DNA from: Kitasatospora azatica KCTC 9699
GTDB taxonomy: Bacteria; Actinomycetota; Actinomycetes; Streptomycetales; Streptomycetaceae
Direction: 5' to 3'
Assembly (NCBI RefSeq): GCF_000744785.1
Contig: NZ_JQMO01000003.1
Span: 1,612,001-1,676,000 of the forward strand
Length of the DNA stretch: 64,000 bases
Shown: positions 23,928 through 33,333 of the stretch, piece by piece
How positions within the stretch are numbered: position 1 is the stretch's first letter
Layout: every line of letters begins with the position of its first letter
The notes under the pieces: generated by a model
What the model was told of the DNA's origin: nothing
Databases searched by the model: none
Seen by the model: only the letters and a program-made list of their open reading frames with translations
Position numbers and translations under genes: made by a program

Positions 23928-24725
23928 GTGCGTATTGCCAGGTTCTCCGTCCGGGAAGGTGACGCTGCCGGCAGCGTCACCTTCGGTGTGGTCGAGGGCG
24001 ATGCCGCCCAGCCCGAGTCACTGGTGGTGCACGCCATGGCCGGGCACCCGTTCGGCGCCCCGCAGCTGACCGGCGAGAGCTACCGGCTCGGCCAGGTCCG
24101 GCTGCTCACGCCGATGCTGCCCAGCAAGATCGTCGCGGTCGGCCGCAACTACGCGGCGCACGCGGCCGAACTGGGCAACCAGGTCCCCGAGGTCCCGCTG
24201 ACCTTCTTCAAGCCCTCCACCGCGGTGATCGGCCCGACCGAGTCGATCGCCTACCCGCCGTTCTCCTCCGACGTCCAGCACGAGGCCGAACTGGCCGTGG
24301 TGATCGGCCGGATGTGCCGAGAGGTCCCGCAGGACCGGGTGTCAGAGGTGATCTTCGGCTACACCTGCGCCAACGACGTGACCGCCCGCGACGTGCAGCA
24401 GCGCGAAGGCCAGTGGGCCCGGGCCAAGGGCTTCGACACCTCCTGCCCGCTCGGCCCGTGGATCGAGACCGAACTCGACCCGAGCGATCTGGCCATCACC
24501 TGCACGGTCAACGGCGAACTGCGCCAGACCGGGCGCAGCTCGCTGATGCTGCGCGGCATCCCCGAGCTCGTCTCGCACATCTCCGAGGCCATGACGCTGC
24601 TCCCGGGCGACGTCATCCTCACCGGCACCCCGGCGGGTGTCGGACCGCTCAACGTCGGCGACGAGGTCGCCGTCTCCATCGAAGGCATCGGCACTCTCAC
24701 CAATAGGGTGATCAAGCGTGGCTAA
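23928..24725 (+). CDS. Fumarylacetoacetate hydrolase family protein
   Basis: 265 residues with the FAH fold. Family signs are KIVAVGRNYAAHAAELG, FFKPSTAVIGP, the metal-binding acidic residues in HEAELAVVIGR, GYTCANDVTARD, and the final PGDVILTGTPAGVG. Members hydrolyse, decarboxylate or isomerise beta-diketone-type acids (acylpyruvases, oxaloacetate decarboxylases, HpcE-like); the substrate cannot be told from the sequence. GTG 23928 is preceded by GAAAGGG. Its last 8 bases overlap the start of gltX, so the two are probably cotranscribed and translationally coupled, a pairing without an obvious metabolic reason. Confidence 0.88.
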   Translation: MRIARFSVREGDAAGSVTFGVVEGDAAQPESLVVHAMAGHPFGAPQLTGESYRLGQVRLLTPMLPSKIVAVGRNYAAHAAELGNQVPEVPLTFFKPSTAVIGPTESIAYPPFSSDVQHEAELAVVIGRMCREVPQDRVSEVIFGYTCANDVTARDVQQREGQWARAKGFDTSCPLGPWIETELDPSDLAITCTVNGELRQTGRSSLMLRGIPELVSHISEAMTLLPGDVILTGTPAGVGPLNVGDEVAVSIEGIGTLTNRVIKRG

Positions 24726-26217
24726 CACAGACCCGAGCGTTCGGGTTCGCTTCTGTCCCTCCCCGACCGGCAATCCGCACGTCGGACTGGTCCGCACCGC
24801 CCTGTTCAACTGGGCGTTCGCCCGCCACAACGGCGGCACCCTGGTGTTCCGGATCGAGGACACCGACGCGGCCCGCGACTCCGAGGAGTCGTACAACCAG
24901 CTGCTGGACGCGATGCGCTGGCTCGGCTTCGACTGGGACGAGGGCCCCGAGATCGGCGGCCCGCACGCGCCCTACCGGCAGTCCCAGCGGATGGACATCT
25001 ACGCCGACGTGGCCCGCCGGCTGCACGAGGCCGGCCACGCCTACGAGTGCTTCTGCAGCACCGAGGAGTTGGACGCCCGCCGCGAGGCGGCCCGCGCCGC
25101 CGGTCTGCCGTCCGGCTACGACGGACTGTGCCGCACGCTGACCGAGGAGCAGAAGGCGATCTTCCGGGCCGAGGGCCGGCAGCCGATCCTGCGCTTCCGG
25201 ATGCCCGACCAGACCATCGTCTTCGAGGACCTGGTCCGCGGCACGCTCAGCTTCGAGCCCAAGGACGTGCCGGACTACGGCATCGTCCGGGCCAACGGCG
25301 CCCCGCTGTACACCCTGGTCAACCCGGTGGACGACGCCCTGATGGGCATCACCCACGTGCTGCGCGGCGAGGACCTGCTCTCCTCCACGCCCCGTCAGAT
25401 CGCGCTGTACGCCGCGCTGGCGGAGATCGGCGTCGGCAACGGCGGCACCCCGCGCTTCGGCCACCTGCCGTACGTGATGGGCGAGGGCAACAAGAAGCTC
25501 TCCAAGCGCGACCCGCAGGCCAGCCTGAACCTCTACCGGGAGCGCGGCTTCCTGCCCGAGGGCCTGCTCAACTACCTGGCGCTGCTGGGCTGGTCGCTGG
25601 CCGAGGACCGGGACCGGTTCTCCATGGACGAGTTGGTCGCGGCCTTCGACATCGGCAAGGTGAACGCCAACCCGGCCCGCTTCGACCTGAAGAAGTGCGA
25701 GTCGATCAACGCCGACCACCTGCGGGCGCTGGCGCCCGAGGACTTCGTGCAGCGATTGGTTCCGTACCTGCAGGCGCCCGGCCTGCTGCCGGCCGAGCCG
25801 ACCGCGGAGCAGCTGGAGCTGCTCGCCAAGGCCGCGCCGCTGACCCAGGAGCGGATGGTCGTGCTCTCCGAGGTGGTCGACATGCTCGGCTTCCTCTTCG
25901 TCGACCCGGCCGCCTTCACGGTCAACGGCGAGGACGCGGCCAAGGCGCTGACCTCGGACGCCCGCCCGGTGCTGGAGGCCAGCATCAAGGCGCTGGAGGA
26001 GCTGGGGGACTTCACTCCGGAGCCGATCCAGGCCGCGCTGCGCGAGGCGCTGGTGGACGGTCTGGGCATCAAGCCCAAGTTCGCCTTCACGCCGCTGCGG
26101 GTGGCCGTCACCGGCCGCCGGATCTCGCCGCCGCTCTTCGAGTCGATGGAGCTGCTCGGCCGCCCGGAGACGCTGCGCCGGCTCACCCTGGCGCTGGACG
26201 GCCTGCCGGCCGCTTGA
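24718..26217 (+). CDS. gltX: Glutamyl-tRNA synthetase
   Basis: A class I aminoacyl-tRNA synthetase of 499 residues that charges tRNA-Glu; in actinobacteria it normally also makes Glu-tRNA-Gln for conversion by GatCAB. The HIGH-type motif is PSPTGNPHVG near residue 15 and the KMSKS-type motif is KKLSKRD near residue 260. The C-terminal anticodon-binding domain is present. It starts at GTG 24718 inside the preceding gene. Three tRNA-Glu and two tRNA-Gln genes follow directly downstream after a terminator, so the enzyme sits next to both groups of its substrates. Confidence 0.97.
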   Translation: MANTDPSVRVRFCPSPTGNPHVGLVRTALFNWAFARHNGGTLVFRIEDTDAARDSEESYNQLLDAMRWLGFDWDEGPEIGGPHAPYRQSQRMDIYADVARRLHEAGHAYECFCSTEELDARREAARAAGLPSGYDGLCRTLTEEQKAIFRAEGRQPILRFRMPDQTIVFEDLVRGTLSFEPKDVPDYGIVRANGAPLYTLVNPVDDALMGITHVLRGEDLLSSTPRQIALYAALAEIGVGNGGTPRFGHLPYVMGEGNKKLSKRDPQASLNLYRERGFLPEGLLNYLALLGWSLAEDRDRFSMDELVAAFDIGKVNANPARFDLKKCESINADHLRALAPEDFVQRLVPYLQAPGLLPAEPTAEQLELLAKAAPLTQERMVVLSEVVDMLGFLFVDPAAFTVNGEDAAKALTSDARPVLEASIKALEELGDFTPEPIQAALREALVDGLGIKPKFAFTPLRVAVTGRRISPPLFESMELLGRPETLRRLTLALDGLPAA

Positions 26218-26225
26218 GGCACTGT

Positions 26226-26262
26226 CGGGCCTGGTCACAGCGCGGTGCTGTGACCAGGCCCG
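26226..26262 (+). terminator. Terminator of gltX
   Basis: A perfect 16-bp stem (26226-26241 with 26247-26262) with a 5-base loop starts 9 bases after the gltX stop. Confidence 0.8.
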
Positions 26263-26274
26263 CGGTTATCGATT

Positions 26275-26303
26275 TTGGAGCGGGGCCGGGCGTCGGGTAA
26301 TGT
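26275..26303 (+). promoter_or_regulatory. Promoter of the tRNA cluster
   Basis: TTGGAG (26275-26280) and TAATGT (26298-26303) are spaced by 17 bases, a good vegetative promoter. The predicted start near 26310 lies about 105 bases before the first tRNA. Confidence 0.65.
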
Positions 26304-26416
26304 TCTTTCTGCGCCGCCCGGGAGGGAACGGAGAGGGACCAGAAGCCTCGCCAAGATCCACCCGACGGAGCCCGGTGCAAACATCGAGCAAGACCCCGCT
26401 AGGGGTTGCGTTCTGA

Positions 26417-26488
26417 TGGGGTATGGTGTAATTGGCAGCACGAGTGATTCTGGTTCATTTAGTCTAGGTTCGAGTCCTGGTACCCCAG
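26417..26488 (+). tRNA. tRNA-Gln (anticodon CTG)
   Basis: 72 bases with a 7-bp acceptor stem (TGGGGTA/TACCCCA), discriminator G, GGTTCGAGTCC in the T arm and the anticodon loop TTCTGGT. CCA is not encoded. The sequence is identical to the copy at 26894. Confidence 0.95.
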
Positions 26489-26517
26489 CGCAGTACGAGC
26501 AAGTAGTAGTACCGCAA

Positions 26518-26590
26518 GCCCCCGTTGTGTAGCGGCCTAGCACGCTGCCCTCTCACGGCAGTAGCGCCGGTTCGAATCCGGTCGGGGGTA
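26518..26590 (+). tRNA. tRNA-Glu (anticodon CTC), copy 1
   Basis: 73 bases: acceptor GCCCCCG/CGGGGGT, discriminator A, anticodon stem CTGCC/GGCAG with loop CTCTCAC, T arm GGTTCGAATCC. CCA is not encoded. Confidence 0.95.
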
Positions 26591-26634
26591 CGCAGTGCAA
26601 ACAACTGTGACAGTTGCAGAATTGCATAGCAGGA

Positions 26635-26707
26635 GCCCCCGTTGTGTAGCGGCCTAGCACGCTGCCCTCTCACGGCAGTAGCGCCGGTTCGAATCCGGTC
26701 GGGGGTA
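26635..26707 (+). tRNA. tRNA-Glu (anticodon CTC), copy 2
   Basis: Base-identical to the copies at 26518 and 26777; the spacer before it is 44 bases. Confidence 0.95.
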
Positions 26708-26776
26708 CCAGATCCTTCATCAGCCACCATCCGGAAGCTCCATCCCTGGAGGCGGCGAAGCTGGATCACCAAGTTT

Positions 26777-26849
26777 GCCCCCGTTGTGTAGCGGCCTAGC
26801 ACGCTGCCCTCTCACGGCAGTAGCGCCGGTTCGAATCCGGTCGGGGGTA
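26777..26849 (+). tRNA. tRNA-Glu (anticodon CTC), copy 3
   Basis: Base-identical to the two preceding copies; the 69-base spacer before it is unrelated to the previous one. Confidence 0.95.
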
Positions 26850-26893
26850 CCAGCAAGTCGGCCGATGGATCAACTCCATCGGCTGCCTGCTGT

Positions 26894-26965
26894 TGGGGTA
26901 TGGTGTAATTGGCAGCACGAGTGATTCTGGTTCATTTAGTCTAGGTTCGAGTCCTGGTACCCCAG
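26894..26965 (+). tRNA. tRNA-Gln (anticodon CTG), copy 2
   Basis: Base-identical to 26417-26488. Last gene of the cluster; a terminator follows after 13 bases. Confidence 0.95.
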
Positions 26966-26978
26966 CCACAAAGAAGCG

Positions 26979-27005
26979 CCCCCGGTCTCCCCGGGGGTTT
27001 TCTGT
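26979..27005 (+). terminator. Terminator of the tRNA cluster
   Basis: A 7-bp GC stem (26979-26985 with 26991-26997) is followed by TTTTCTGTTTT, a true T-tract. Confidence 0.8.
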
Positions 27006-27025
27006 TTTCTCGAATGCGAGCCCGA

Positions 27026-27065
27026 AAAGGGGGCCGCGCACCGTTTCCGGTGCGCGGCCCCCTTT
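27026..27065. terminator. Bidirectional terminator between tRNA cluster and ndgR
   Basis: An 18-bp perfect inverted repeat (27026-27043 with 27048-27065, loop TTTC), flanked by A-run and T-run so that either strand ends in T residues. It closes the convergent ndgR gene as well. Confidence 0.85.
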
Positions 27066-27077
27066 CTCCGTTTCGGA

Positions 27078-27791
27078 TCAGCCCCGACGCAGCGCGTCGG
27101 TGAGGCGGTTGGCGGCTTCGATGATGGCCTGGGCGTGCAGCCGGCCCGGGTGGCGGGTCAGCCGCTCGATCGGTCCGGAGACCGAGACAGCGGCCACCAC
27201 GCGGTTGGAGGGCCCGCGGACCGGCGCGGAGACGGACGCGACGCCCGGCTCCCGCTCGCCGATCGACTGGGCCCACCCGCGGCGGCGTACGCCGCTCAGC
27301 GCGGTGGCGGTGAAGCGGGCGCCCTGGAGGCCGCGGTGGAGCCGTTCGGGCTCCTCCCAGGCCAGCAGCACCTGTGCGGCCGAGCCGGCCTTCATCGGCA
27401 GGGTGCTGCCGACCGGGACGGTGTCCCGCAGACCGGAGAGCCGCTCGGCGGCCGCGACGCAGATCCGCATCTCGCCCTGCCGGCGGTAGAGCTGTGCGCT
27501 CTCGCCGGTGACGTCGCGCAGGTGGGTCAGGACCGGGCCCGCGGTGGCGAGCAGCCGGTCCTCGCCCGCCGCGGCGGAGAGTTCGGCAAGTCGGGGGCCG
27601 AGGATGAACCGGCCCTGCATGTCCCTGGTGACCAGGCGGTGGTGTTCGAGTGCGACGGCGAGTCGGTGGGCGGTGGGCCGCGCCAAGCCGGTGGCGGCGA
27701 CCAGCCCCGCCAACGTGGCGGGGCCCGACTCCAGTGCGCTGAGCACCAGAGCGGCCTTGTCGAGAACGCCGACGCCGCTAGTGTTGTCCAT
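27078..27791 (-). CDS. ndgR: IclR-family regulator NdgR
   Basis: 237 residues with an N-terminal winged helix (GVGVLDKAALVLSALESG, recognition part around LARPTAHRLAVALEHH) and a C-terminal IclR effector-binding domain. It is divergent from leuC-leuD, the arrangement of NdgR/AreB in Streptomyces, which regulates leuCD and other branched-chain and nitrogen-related genes. ATG 27791 gives the family start MDNTSGVGVLDKAA; the frame is open far upstream but over the leuC gene. A GTCTC-n7-GAGAC repeat lies 15 bases before its start codon, well placed for autorepression. Confidence 0.93.
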   Translation of the reverse strand: MDNTSGVGVLDKAALVLSALESGPATLAGLVAATGLARPTAHRLAVALEHHRLVTRDMQGRFILGPRLAELSAAAGEDRLLATAGPVLTHLRDVTGESAQLYRRQGEMRICVAAAERLSGLRDTVPVGSTLPMKAGSAAQVLLAWEEPERLHRGLQGARFTATALSGVRRRGWAQSIGEREPGVASVSAPVRGPSNRVVAAVSVSGPIERLTRHPGRLHAQAIIEAANRLTDALRRG

Positions 27792-27805
27792 ACGTCGATA
27801 CTGCA

Positions 27806-27822
27806 GTCTCAGTGGGCGAGAC
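27806..27822. promoter_or_regulatory. Candidate NdgR operator
   Basis: The inverted repeat GTCTC-n7-GAGAC lies in the 150-base ndgR-leuC gap, next to the ndgR start. IclR proteins usually bind short palindromes of this size; binding itself is inferred from position. Confidence 0.45.
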
Positions 27823-27941
27823 GCAAGTTCAATCTTCCGGGAAACCCGGCACCCTGGATGGAGAAGCCCGGGAGAGACCCCCGGAATGGGCACCCCACGA
27901 CCATGATCAGGCCGGCAGTGCGGTCGGCTGGAGGGAACGCG

Positions 27942-29360
<1,419 letters not shown>

Positions 29361-29365
29361 GTCCG

Positions 29366-29962
29366 ATGGAGAAGTTCACCACCCACACCGGCCGGGCCGT
29401 TCCGCTGCGCCGCAGCAACGTCGACACCGACCAGATCATCCCCGCCCATTGGCTCAAGAAGGTCACTCGCTCGGGTTTCGAGGACGGACTCTTCGAAGCC
29501 TGGCGCAAGGACGAGTCGTTCATCCTGAACCAGCCCGAGCGAAGGGGGGCCAGCATCCTGGTGGCCGGTCCTGAGTTCGGTACCGGATCTTCGCGCGAGC
29601 ACGCGGTCTGGGCGCTGCAGAACTACGGCTTCCAGGCCGTCATCTCCTCGCGCTTCGCCGATATCTTCCGAGGGAACTCGCTGAAGAACGGCCTGCTCAC
29701 CGTGGTGCTGCCGCAGTCGACGGTGGATCAGTTGTGGACCCTGATCGAGGCCGACCCGAACGCCGAGATCACGGTGGATCTCGGGGCCCGCGAGGTCCGC
29801 GCCGAGGGCGTGGTGGCGCCGTTCGAGCTGGACGAGAACGTGCGTTGGCGGCTGCTGAACGGACTGGACGACATCAGCATCACGCTGCAGAACGCTGATG
29901 ACATCTCGGCGTTCGAGGAGCTCCGCCCGTCCTTCAAGCCGCGCACCCAGCCGGTCGCCTGA
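29366..29962 (+). CDS. leuD: 3-isopropylmalate dehydratase small subunit
   Basis: 198 residues, the usual length. It carries the swivelling domain: VPLRRSNVDTDQIIPA at the start and FGTGSSREHAVWAL in the middle, which forms part of the active site. It is cotranscribed with leuC (5-base gap; GGAGG of the leuC end serves as its ribosome binding site). A long hairpin ends the operon. Confidence 0.97.
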   Translation: MEKFTTHTGRAVPLRRSNVDTDQIIPAHWLKKVTRSGFEDGLFEAWRKDESFILNQPERRGASILVAGPEFGTGSSREHAVWALQNYGFQAVISSRFADIFRGNSLKNGLLTVVLPQSTVDQLWTLIEADPNAEITVDLGAREVRAEGVVAPFELDENVRWRLLNGLDDISITLQNADDISAFEELRPSFKPRTQPVA

Positions 29963-29975
29963 CCCAGCGCATTCC

Positions 29976-30009
29976 GATGGCCCGTCCCCTTGCGAGGGGG
30001 CGGGCCATC
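29976..30009 (+). terminator. Terminator of leuCD
   Basis: A 15-bp stem with one G-T pair (29976-29990 with 29995-30009, loop TGCG), without a T-tract. Confidence 0.75.
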
Positions 30010-30143
30010 ATCCGTTGCGGGGGGGAGTTCACTCCTGACTGGGCGTGAGGATCAGGCATCAGCTGTGGTGAAGATGCGCTCCGTGATTTGTGAGAAGACG
30101 GGCCCCGCGCGTCGCAACTCTCAGTAGATGGCACAATCAAGGC

Positions 30144-30491
30144 ATGCACCGGCACCACGAACCTCCGTACGCGGGCGGCGATCCCGCGTCGTCGGAGTTC
30201 GTGGCCCGGGAAGCCGAGAGTCGAATTGACGATCGGCCGGACGTCGAGACCTCACCCGATGAGGGACCGGACGACCCGGAAGTCGCGGCGCTCTACGCGC
30301 TTGTCGCAGAGCGGTTGAAGCAGGCTCACGCCCGCGTGCACGCGCTGCACGTGTCCGCGGAAGCAAAGACCGCTCTCACCCGGCAGCTGTTGATCGTCAC
30401 CGAGACCGCCAAGCGCGATCTCCCGGAGGCGGCACGGCGGTTGAGTCGCTTTGTGCAGGACCTCGACGAGGGGCGTCCGCCCGTCGGCTGA
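30144..30491 (+). CDS. Hypothetical helical protein, 115 aa
   Basis: The N-terminal 45 residues are acidic and disordered (DDRPDVETSPDEGPDDPE); the C-terminal 65 are predicted helical (EVAALYALVAERLKQAHARVHAL and TRQLLIVTETAKRDLPEAARRLSRFVQDL). No membrane segment or known motif. ATG 30144 was chosen because the preceding codons look noncoding; there is little ribosome binding site (AAGG at 30139), so translation may be leaderless. It lies between leuCD and hupS as in related genomes. Function unknown. Confidence 0.7.
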   Translation: MHRHHEPPYAGGDPASSEFVAREAESRIDDRPDVETSPDEGPDDPEVAALYALVAERLKQAHARVHALHVSAEAKTALTRQLLIVTETAKRDLPEAARRLSRFVQDLDEGRPPVG

Positions 30492-30545
30492 GGTCGCAGA
30501 CGCGCAAATCCATTGCGACACTAGGGTGATTCGCGCGTTTGGTAA

Positions 30546-30600
30546 TTGAAAGTCCGCAAATAGATGCCTAACGTGCGAATTGAACGGATGGAATCATCCG
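30546..30600 (+). promoter_or_regulatory. hupS promoter and 5' UTR hairpin
   Basis: TTGAAA (30546-30551) and TAACGT (30569-30574) are 17 bases apart. The predicted start near 30581 is followed at once by a perfect hairpin CGGATG-gaat-CATCCG (30585-30600), which may stabilise this transcript. Confidence 0.55.
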
Positions 30601-30624
30601 GCGCCCGTTTCTGAAGGGGAAGAC

Positions 30625-31284
30625 GTGAACAAGGCTCAGCTTGTCGAAGCGGTGGCCGAGCAGCTGGGTGGTCGCAAGGCTGCCGCAGAGGCCGTCGACG
30701 CAGTGCTCGACACCATGGTGCGTGCCGTTGTGGCCGGTGACCGGGTTTCGGTCACCGGGTTCGGCACCTTCGAGAAGGTGGAGCGCTCCGCGCGCTTCGC
30801 CCGCAACCCGCAGACCGGCGAGCGCGTCAAGGTCAAGAAGACCTCGGTGCCCCGCTTCCGTCCCGGCCAGGGCTTCAAGGACCTGGTCAGCGGCAGCAAG
30901 AAGCTGCCGAAGGAGGGTCCCTCGGTCAAGAAGGCCCCCAAGGGCTCGCTGACCCCGGGCAAGGCCGGTACCACCGCCGCCGTCAAGCGTGCCGCCACCA
31001 AGCGGGCCGCCGCTGCCGCCGAGGCCGCTCCGGCCAAGAAGGCCGCAGTGAAGAAGACCACCGCGGCGAAGAAGGCGACCGCCGTCAAGGCGACTGCCGC
31101 CAAGACCACTGCGGCGAAGAAGACCACGACGGCGAAGAAGGCGACCACCGCCAAGACCACCGCGGCGAAGAAGACCACCACGGCCAAGGCGGTTGCCGCC
31201 AAGACCACTGCGGCGAAGAAGACCGCTCCGGCGAAGAAGACCACCACCCGCAAGACCACGGCCCGCAAGACCGCCGCGAAGTAG
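30625..31284 (+). CDS. hupS: HU-type DNA-binding protein with histone H1-like tail
   Basis: Nucleoid-associated protein of 219 residues. Residues 1-92 are a complete HU domain (MNKAQLVEAVAEQLGG, then FGTFEKVERSARFARNPQTGE and VPRFRPGQGFKDLV). Residues 93-219 are a Lys/Ala/Thr tail with repeated AAKKTTxAK-type words, as in eukaryotic H1 and the actinobacterial HupS/HU2 proteins involved in sporulation nucleoid compaction. GTG 30625 follows GAAGGGGA. A 23-bp inverted repeat ends the gene. Confidence 0.94.
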   Translation: MNKAQLVEAVAEQLGGRKAAAEAVDAVLDTMVRAVVAGDRVSVTGFGTFEKVERSARFARNPQTGERVKVKKTSVPRFRPGQGFKDLVSGSKKLPKEGPSVKKAPKGSLTPGKAGTTAAVKRAATKRAAAAAEAAPAKKAAVKKTTAAKKATAVKATAAKTTAAKKTTTAKKATTAKTTAAKKTTTAKAVAAKTTAAKKTAPAKKTTTRKTTARKTAAK

Positions 31285-31323
31285 TCGCGCGCTCTCCAGG
31301 CTCCTGGTGGTCCGTCAGGACCG

Positions 31324-31380
31324 AACAACGCCGCGGCGGCCCGCTCTCCCGTTCCGGGAGCGGGCCGCCGCGGCGTTGTT
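31324..31380. terminator. Very long bidirectional terminator between hupS and the convergent gene
   Basis: Perfect 23-bp arms (31324-31346 and 31358-31380) around an 11-base centre. One arm begins AACAACGCCGCGG, so the transcript of either strand ends in a GTTGTT-like run. Confidence 0.8.
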
Positions 31381-31404
31381 GACGTTGTGGCAGGTGGCGG
31401 TCGG

Positions 31405-31638
31405 TCAATCCTGCCCGGGATCGGGGAAGGTCTGCAGGGTCACGAAGACCACCCGGCGCTCCTCACCCTCGCCCGCCACCCGGATCCGCACCCGCTGCCC
31501 GGGCCGGAGCAGTCGCAGCCCGCCGGCTTCGAAGGCGGCGGCGTCGAAGGGCACCGGAGTGCCGTCGTCGAGCAGCACGGAGCCCTCGTGGGTGGTCGGG
31601 TCGAAAGTGAACGCGGTCGCCTGCATGCGGCCCAGCAT
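31405..31638 (-). CDS. Small cold-shock-like (OB-fold) protein, 77 aa
   Basis: The pattern TFDPTTHEGSVLLDDGTPVPFDAAAF, then LRPGQRVRIRV and VVFVTLQTFP resembles a cold-shock/OB-fold domain lacking the usual RNP motifs. Nucleic-acid binding is possible but not shown. ATG 31638 is 10 bases after the cofC stop, so it is probably cotranscribed; a second in-frame ATG (31626) could be the real start. No ribosome binding site is evident. Confidence 0.65.
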   Translation of the reverse strand: MLGRMQATAFTFDPTTHEGSVLLDDGTPVPFDAAAFEAGGLRLLRPGQRVRIRVAGEGEERRVVFVTLQTFPDPGQD

Positions 31639-31648
31639 AAAGGTGGGG

Positions 31649-32302
31649 TCAGACGAGCGCTGCGGCCGCTGCGAGGGTGTGCGGGCCGACCCCGAGCGCC
31701 AGGGCCTGAGCGAGGTCGGCGCCGGTGTCCACGTCGCGGCGCACCGACGGCACGTCGGGCAGCGCGAGTTCGTGGGCACCGCCGGCCGCGTGCCGACGGC
31801 GGGAGGCGCCGCCGAAGGCCGGGGCGAGCGGAAGTCCGGCGGCGCAGGCCAGCAGCGTGGTCCCGTGGCCCGGCGCGTCGGCCAGGAACGCACGCCCCGC
31901 GGCCGGCACCGCGCCCAGGACGCGGGCGAGTTCGTCGGGGCGCAGCGCGGGCAGGTCGGCCGAGAGCGCGGCCAGGGGCGTGCCGGGGCGCAACCGCCGC
32001 GCGTGCGCGGCGCCGTGCGACAGCGCGGGGTTGAGTCCGCCGCCGGGCTCGTCGGTGACCAGCACCGCGCCCAGTTCGGCCAGCCGCGGCCCCGCCACCG
32101 GGTCCCGGGTGACCACCAGCACCTGGCCCACGGCCGGGCAGTTCAGGGCGGCCGTCACGGTGTCCAGGGCGAAAGCCAGCGCCAGCTGAGAGCGGTGCGC
32201 CCCGGCGTACGGTTCGAGCCGGCTCTTCGCCAGGGCCAGCGGCTTCACCGGCAGGACCAGGCTCCAGTTGTCACGCGGTGGGCGTACGGTGTGCTGGGTC
32301 AT
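31649..32302 (-). CDS. cofC: 2-phospho-L-lactate (or phosphoenolpyruvate) guanylyltransferase
   Basis: CofC makes the nucleotide-activated lactate-type moiety of coenzyme F420. The 217 residues start WSLVLPVKPLALAKSRL, a nucleotidyltransferase signature, and have a DEPGGGLNPALSHG segment and LSADLPALRPDEL with a metal-binding Asp. In actinobacteria the substrate is now thought to be phosphoenolpyruvate rather than 2-phospholactate. I chose ATG 32302; ATG 32311 is equally possible. It is divergent from plsC. The remaining F420 genes are not in the window. Confidence 0.88.
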   Translation of the reverse strand: MTQHTVRPPRDNWSLVLPVKPLALAKSRLEPYAGAHRSQLALAFALDTVTAALNCPAVGQVLVVTRDPVAGPRLAELGAVLVTDEPGGGLNPALSHGAAHARRLRPGTPLAALSADLPALRPDELARVLGAVPAAGRAFLADAPGHGTTLLACAAGLPLAPAFGGASRRRHAAGGAHELALPDVPSVRRDVDTGADLAQALALGVGPHTLAAAAALV

Positions 32303-32448
32303 CGGCGACATTCTCGCCCCGGTCCGTCCGTCTCGGCCAGAGTGCCTCCGTGCGAGGATGGCCCGCGACCGCTTTTCGCGCATTCCGCGTAATCCCGCGC
32401 CCACAACCGCGGCACCCGACGTGCCGCAGCACACGAGGAGGACCTGGG

Positions 32449-33333
32449 GTGGCCCGCCGCTCGTACGCCAGTTTCGGCAACGCCGACTACGGAATCTGGT
32501 ACCGCTTCGCCGCGGTCCTGGTGAAGCCGGTGACGACCGCACTGGTGAAGCCCGAGTGGCGCGGGTGGGAGAACTTCCCCGAGGAGGGCGGCTTCCTGAC
32601 GGTGGTCAACCACAACTCGGTGATCGACCCCGTGGTGTACGCCCACTTCCAGTACAACAGCGGCCGCCCGCCCCGGATACTGGGCAAGTCCTCGCTGTTC
32701 AAGGTGCCGTTCATCGGCTTCATGCTGCGCAAGACCGGCCAGATCCCGGTCTACCGGGACTCCACGGACGCCGCGCACGCCTTCCGGGCCGCCATCGCGG
32801 CGGTCAACAGCGGCCAGGTGGTGCAGTTCTACCCCGAGGGCACGATCACCCGTGACCCGCAGCTGTGGCCGATGACCGGCAAGAGCGGCGCCGCCCGGGT
32901 GGCCCTGATGACCGGCGCGCCGGTGATCCCGGTGGCGCACTGGGGCGCGCACGAGATCTTCCCGCCGTACGGGCGCGGGCTCGGCGGCGGCAAGGCCAAG
33001 GTGAGCCTGTTCCCGCGCAAGAAGGTGGTGGTGGCGGCCGGTCCGCCGGTGGACCTGAGCCGCTATCAGGGCAAGGAGCTGACCGCGCAGGTGCTGCGCG
33101 AGGCGACCGAGGACATCATGGCGGCGATCACCGGGGTGCTGGAGGGCATCCGCGGCGAGCAGGCGCCCGCCGAGCGCTACGACCTGCGCAAGGCCCGGGC
33201 CGGCCGGGCGGTCGCCGAGACCGAGGCGGCCGCGGCGGAGAAGAAGGCCGCGCCCACCAAGCAGGCCGCGCCGACCGAGCAGGTCGCCCCGGCCGAGCAG
33301 GCCGCTCCCAGCGAGAAGGAGGGCGACCGATGA
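32449..33333 (+). CDS. plsC: 1-acyl-sn-glycerol-3-phosphate acyltransferase family protein
   Basis: A 294-residue acyltransferase, probably membrane associated, that makes phosphatidic acid. The catalytic NHNSVIDP (NHx4D type) and the acceptor-binding FYPEGTITRD block are clear; MTGAPVIPVAHWG is the third conserved block. The C-terminal 50 residues are an Ala/Glu/Lys-rich disordered tail with repeated AAPTxQ words. GTG 32449 follows GAGGAGG by 7 bases. Its stop overlaps the gpsA start by 4 bases (ATGA), so the two phospholipid genes are translationally coupled. Confidence 0.92.
   Translation: MARRSYASFGNADYGIWYRFAAVLVKPVTTALVKPEWRGWENFPEEGGFLTVVNHNSVIDPVVYAHFQYNSGRPPRILGKSSLFKVPFIGFMLRKTGQIPVYRDSTDAAHAFRAAIAAVNSGQVVQFYPEGTITRDPQLWPMTGKSGAARVALMTGAPVIPVAHWGAHEIFPPYGRGLGGGKAKVSLFPRKKVVVAAGPPVDLSRYQGKELTAQVLREATEDIMAAITGVLEGIRGEQAPAERYDLRKARAGRAVAETEAAAAEKKAAPTKQAAPTEQVAPAEQAAPSEKEGDR

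Noticed and set aside
26417..26965. Integrated element at the tRNA cluster
   Set aside because: No integrase and no partial tRNA repeat (att site) is present; the downstream gene is ndgR in its usual place.
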